NCBI GenBank assembly: GCA_035772405.1
Contig: JAYKKM010000452.1
Span: forward strand, 2,557,501-2,621,500
DNA length: 64,000 nt
Reading direction: 5' to 3'
Source: Chrysogorgia sp. JL179-B06
Lineage: Eukaryota; Cnidaria; Anthozoa; Scleralcyonacea; Chrysogorgiidae
A program made the position numbers and the translations under genes. Within the stretch, counting starts at the first letter, position 1; each line of letters opens with the position of its first letter. Below, piece by piece: positions 60,807 through 64,000 of this stretch. The notes below the pieces were generated by a model. It was not told where the DNA came from. It saw only the letters and a list, made by a program, of their open reading frames with translations, and searched no databases.

Positions 60807-60814
60807 TATAAATA
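60807..60814 (+). promoter_or_regulatory. TATA box before island ORF 12
   Basis: TATAAATA, 44 bp before the ATG at 60851. Confidence 0.45.
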
Positions 60815-60850
60815 AGAGTAAAAAAAATAATTGTTTTTATATTTGTTAAA

Positions 60851-61049
60851 ATGGAACGTATAGAAACAGCAGATGAACGATTTGAAAGATTATATTATTA
60901 CAAACATATATGTGGAAGATGTATTAACAAACACCCGTGCGCGATTCATCCAGATGAATCTAAACAGTTTTAAACGTTGGGTGTTAAAGAAGTTAAATAT
61001 ACGGTGGAAATATACAGTGAATGTTTCAGTGGGAATAGGGCACGAATAG
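60851..61049 (+). pseudogene. Island ORF 12: family-C paralogue with frameshift
   Basis: MERIETADERFERLYYYKHI, CGRCINKHPC, then the ATG frame stops at about 60973 (KQF, stop). The homologous tail KRWVLKKLNIRWKY is readable in the next frame to 61049. One-base change near 60970. Tandem duplicate of ORF 11. Confidence 0.55.
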
Positions 61050-61086
61050 AAGAAAAGACGTCGAAGTTGTTTTTTTAAATATTTAA

Positions 61087-61512
61087 ATGGCTGTAGGAGA
61101 GCGTGATTTTGATGAAATTCGTTATCCCGACATTCAATATTTATCACATGCTGAATTGTTTGAGATAGAAAAAAAACGAGATTCAACGTTTTATTTTTTG
61201 GAATGGAGAGCGCACCCATATCAGTTTAGATGTGCTGATTATGATTATAAATATTTTAACTTTTATGTGGAAGATAACAATGAACAATCTATATTTCGGA
61301 AAAGATATCGCGGAAAAAGATATTATAGAATTTTAATAACCGGTTTTAGCTTGGTTATGTCATTTTATGATCAGTTAGTGGGAAAACATGTAGTATTTAT
61401 TGATAGAGAACCGAGATTACCCACGTTAATTTCTACCCTTGATTGTTTTGAGATAAATAATATTCAAAAGCGTTTTTGTATGGTAAATGTAAGGATTCAA
61501 GATTTAGATTAG
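61087..61512 (+). CDS. Island ORF 13: unknown family-A-like protein (141 aa)
   Basis: MAVGERDFDEIRYPDIQYLS, HAELFEIEKKRDSTFYFLEW, DYKYFNFYVEDNNEQ, then RGKRYYRILITGFSLVMSFY, VGKHVVFIDREPRLP. The C-terminal half has the strand pattern of ORF 4 (xxYFLVII ... VYFD). Longest intact frame of the island. No known domain. Confidence 0.5.
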   Translation: MAVGERDFDEIRYPDIQYLSHAELFEIEKKRDSTFYFLEWRAHPYQFRCADYDYKYFNFYVEDNNEQSIFRKRYRGKRYYRILITGFSLVMSFYDQLVGKHVVFIDREPRLPTLISTLDCFEINNIQKRFCMVNVRIQDLD

Positions 61513-61529
61513 TAAAATATCATTTCCGT

Positions 61530-61762
61530 GAAAATTTTGATGGTCAAGAGTTTAGGAATTTAATTTAATTTTTAAGAATTTAGTTCTTATTAAAGATGAA
61601 AATATATTATCTGTACTTAATGAGATTTATGGTACCAGTAATGAAAATTATATTGTAACATTAATAGATAAAATACATTTTGATAAATCTATGTTGCAAA
61701 CACATGTATATTTAAATTCTTGTGGGGGATTATGTAATAATTTTAATGAATTAAATATTTGA
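61530..61762 (+). pseudogene. Island ORF 14: degenerate family-A remnant
   Basis: YHFRENFDGQEFRNLI, a stop, then NLVLIKDENILSVLNEIYGT, SNENYIVTLIDKIHFDK and VYLNSCGGLCNN. The second part lines up with the C-terminus of ORF 4. No ATG. Confidence 0.45.
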
Positions 61763-62020
61763 AATAAACCGTTTAAAAATATCGAGAAAAGCGTTTTTGA
61801 TTTTTTTGATTTAAAGAAAAGAATTTATATACACTTCTTGATCTATAAGATAGTGAAGATCATATTGTTTTGGTTTTGACATATTGCTTGCATGAGGTTC
61901 AACTGCAGAATGAACCAGAAAACAAAATGTTTTTTATTTTATTTAGATTAATGTTTATTTAGCTTAATTAATTTGAAAGCTGTATAAAGAGTAAAAATAT
62001 GACATTTCTAATCACAGCAT
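61763..62020. other. Gene-free AT-rich spacer
   Basis: No convincing frame; TATATACAC near 61827 and TGTATAAAGAG near 61982 could be promoter elements for the next frame. Confidence 0.3.
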
Positions 62021-62021
62021 T

Positions 62022-62201
62022 ATGATTGAAACAATTTTAAGAGTTGTTCTTTATTTTCAATATTTTAACCAAGGAGAAATTGGATATTTATTTTGGTTAT
62101 GTGGATTATTTGATTATTATCGTGGAAAATATGTCACATGCCCCATTATGGATCGTGAAAAAATCAATTCCGCGAAGAAAGAGGCTCTACAGTTAATATG
62201 A
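62022..62201 (+). CDS. Island ORF 15: unknown small protein (59 aa)
   Basis: MIETILRVVLYFQYFNQGEI, hydrophobic/aromatic middle, ends NSAKKEALQ. TATAAAGAG lies about 40 bp upstream. Its stop overlaps the next ATG (ATGA). Together with ORFs 16 and 17 it may be one gene broken by frame changes. Confidence 0.35.
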   Translation: MIETILRVVLYFQYFNQGEIGYLFWLCGLFDYYRGKYVTCPIMDREKINSAKKEALQLI

Positions 62202-62395
62202 AAAAAATCAAGGGAACCAAGGGAATGGAATCCTATTTTATTCTAGAAGATCGCTTCTTCTTTTATATGATACCGAATTTACAAGCAAGTCAAAGAAAAT
62301 ATTCCTTGAAGAGAACACTCTTTCAACGTACTATACTAGTTGAATCAGACGCGTTATGCTGTATTTTGTTTTCATTCCCCGATTGTTTTAAATAA
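62198..62395 (+). CDS. Island ORF 16: unknown small protein (65 aa)
   Basis: MKKIKGTKGMESYFILEDRF, basic centre (ASQRKYSLKRTLFQRT), Cys/Phe-rich end. Overlaps ORF 15 by four bases. Confidence 0.35.
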   Translation: MKKIKGTKGMESYFILEDRFFFYMIPNLQASQRKYSLKRTLFQRTILVESDALCCILFSFPDCFK

Positions 62396-62545
62396 TTATT
62401 TATTTTATTACCGCTTGAAAATCACTCAGATTTATTTCAATTTTTAAACACCAAAGATAAGTATCATTATACATATTTTGTACAAAATCTAACCTTTGAA
62501 AGAAAATACTTATCTTATACCCTGGGTTTTAGTAAGCAAATTTAA
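62396..62545 (+). pseudogene. Island ORF 17: family-A-like tail without start
   Basis: Open frame LLPLENHSDLFQFLNTKDKY, HYTYFVQNLTFERKYL, ending at TAA 62545. The pattern LxxFLNTKDKY...YxxFV resembles the C-terminal half of ORF 4. No ATG. Confidence 0.35.
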
Positions 62546-62659
62546 GCACATACAGCACCAGAAAGGTGATTTAAATCTTTTTTTATATATTTATTTCTTA
62601 ATGGTAGCATCTAGTATTTTCAATTCTTATGTTTATTGTGGTTCAACTAAAAATATTAT

Positions 62660-63852
62660 CACACGGTTGGCAATTATTCCCGCAAATTGGGCCAAAGTAA
62701 ATATCACTAGTTCCCAGCTCACTTTTTGGCGGGAGTTACTCGGTTATGCGTCATGCTTGAGCGGCAGCTTTCTTTACAATTGTCTAGCGGAATGTTTGGA
62801 AAACTGAGTCACAGTCGAACGGCCTTCCGCTGATATCGAAAATCCCCTGTTTCTTAGCTATCGTTTGATATATTGATCGGCTAGTTTTATCCTTGTCTGT
62901 ATTTGTTGTTCGCGCATTTCTAAACCTTATTTTGACGATATAGACATCAATGACGCCATAATATGTTGGCGTAAAGTAGAGGTAAATAATATATATTTTA
63001 CTTCATTTACCGATGAAAGCGAAACCATAGAATCACAATAGATGTGTAGAACATTCGACTGAGCGCTTGGGAAGAACGTTTCAAAATTTCTCAATGGGTG
63101 AAAATTTGTAACAAAATTTGTGAAATTTGCGGCGCGGGTGAAACGTGATGCCTTCGTTTTATTTACATTGGGTTTCTCAAACAGATTCACTCGCGTGGCT
63201 CGAAATTACTTTAAACAGGTTCGTGTATTCGGTAAATGCTATCAGAGAGATTCTCTTGACAATCCTCTCTGATTCACTGAGACATGAAACCGTATAAACG
63301 TAATCTCGAGTTATGCGAGTGAATTTGAATCTGTGTGAGCAACGCAATGTAGACATCACGGGAATGCATCACGTTTCACCCGCGCCGCAAATTTGACAAC
63401 TTTTGTTAAATATTTTCACCGAGTGAGAAATTTCGAAACGTTCTTCCCGAGCGCTCAGTCTAATGTCCTACATATCTATTGTGATTCCGTGGTTTCGCTT
63501 TCATAGGTAAAGGAAGCAAAAATATATATTTACCTCTACTTTACGCCAACATATTATGGCGTCATTGATGTCTATATCGTTAAATAGGGATTATAAATTC
63601 GTAGAGAACAAATACATTTAAGGACAAAACTAGCCAATCAATATATCAAACGAAAGCTCAGAGACGGGGGGATATATTTATCGGCACAAGGAGGTTCGAC
63701 TGTGTCCCAGTCTTCCAAACATTCCGATAGACAATTGTAAACAAAGCTGCCGCTCATACAAGACGCACAACCGAGCAAATCCAGCCAAAAAGTGAGCTGG
63801 GAACTAGTGTATTACTTGGCGCAATTTGCGGTTGTAATTGCCAACCGTATCA
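62660..63852. mobile_element. 1.2-kb foldback element
   Basis: ACGGTTGGCAATTATTCCCG at the left is mirrored by a diverged CGCAATTTGCGG...AATTGCCAACCGT at the right. The whole 1.19 kb folds back with arms of about 560 bp, centred near 63255, including GACATCAATGACGCCATAAT and its inverse. No coding capacity. ATCA lies near both ends but an exact target duplication is not clear. Confidence 0.75.
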
Positions 63853-64000
63853 TGGTCACTTCATGTTTTAATATTTTATTGTCGTAAACATAACCCTATA
63901 GGAAGTTTACTCAATAGACAAAAAAGGTCTTTCTGAAAAAAACATTAGATATGATTTTTGGGATTTTATATATTATATAAAAAAGGTAAAGTATCCTTTG

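Overview
The window is eukaryotic, from an invertebrate animal genome. It carries Penelope-like (PLE), LINE, Gypsy-like, Helitron-like, hAT-like and TTAA-type elements together with two Polinton/Maverick-type elements. That mixture is common in cnidarians and other marine invertebrates, but the sequence alone does not fix the species. I see no intact cellular gene, only two weak exon candidates near 31.4-32.3 kb.

Region 1 (1-6655): remains of a Gypsy-like LTR element (gag and a possible short LTR, minus strand), joined on the left to a GIY-YIG retroelement fragment. A 5,179-bp Polinton derivative (here E1, 771-5949) sits inside the gag, with a perfect 6-bp target duplication (GAGCAT). E1 keeps 663-bp terminal inverted repeats (TIRs), a frameshifted and truncated PolB, three small virion-type or membrane-type genes and a PD-(D/E)XK nuclease gene. 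It has lost integrase, ATPase and capsid genes.

Region 2 (7225-25610): a nearly complete 18,386-bp Polinton (here E2) with a perfect 6-bp duplication (AACGAG) and about 586-bp TIRs. Its leftward arm encodes a small protein, a packaging ATPase, the major capsid protein, two paralogous membrane proteins, a chromodomain integrase and a penton-like minor capsid protein. Its rightward arm encodes a membrane-anchored protein, a fiber-like protein, a myristoylated small protein, an arginine-rich mini-protein, a BRO-N/nuclease/zinc-finger protein, three small membrane or coiled-coil proteins, a zinc-ribbon protein and a 1,203-residue protein-primed-type DNA polymerase B. A thymidine kinase and a zinc-finger protein lie on the minus strand between these groups. 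Only two E2 genes look broken. The set reads as a virus-like element able to replicate (PolB, kinase, nuclease), integrate (integrase, TIRs) and probably build a virion (MCP, penton, ATPase, fiber).

Region 3 (25.6-55.3 kb): a graveyard of transposons. It holds a possible 5.3-kb TA-flanked DNA element with a 66-bp satellite, a hAT MITE with 8-bp duplication, a tRNA-derived SINE head, PLE fragments with hammerhead-like cores, a Helitron-like helicase/DUF6570 relic, three LINE reverse-transcriptase relics, and several MITEs flanked by TTAA.

Region 4 (about 55.4-62.55 kb): a very AT-rich island of closely packed, intronless small reading frames on both strands. TATAAA(T)A boxes precede several of them, and at least three gene families occur as diverged or decaying duplicates. 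It resembles endogenised DNA of a large double-stranded DNA virus, but I recognise none of the proteins. A 289-bp tandem repeat carrying tRNA-like sequences sits inside it. A 1.2-kb foldback element follows it.
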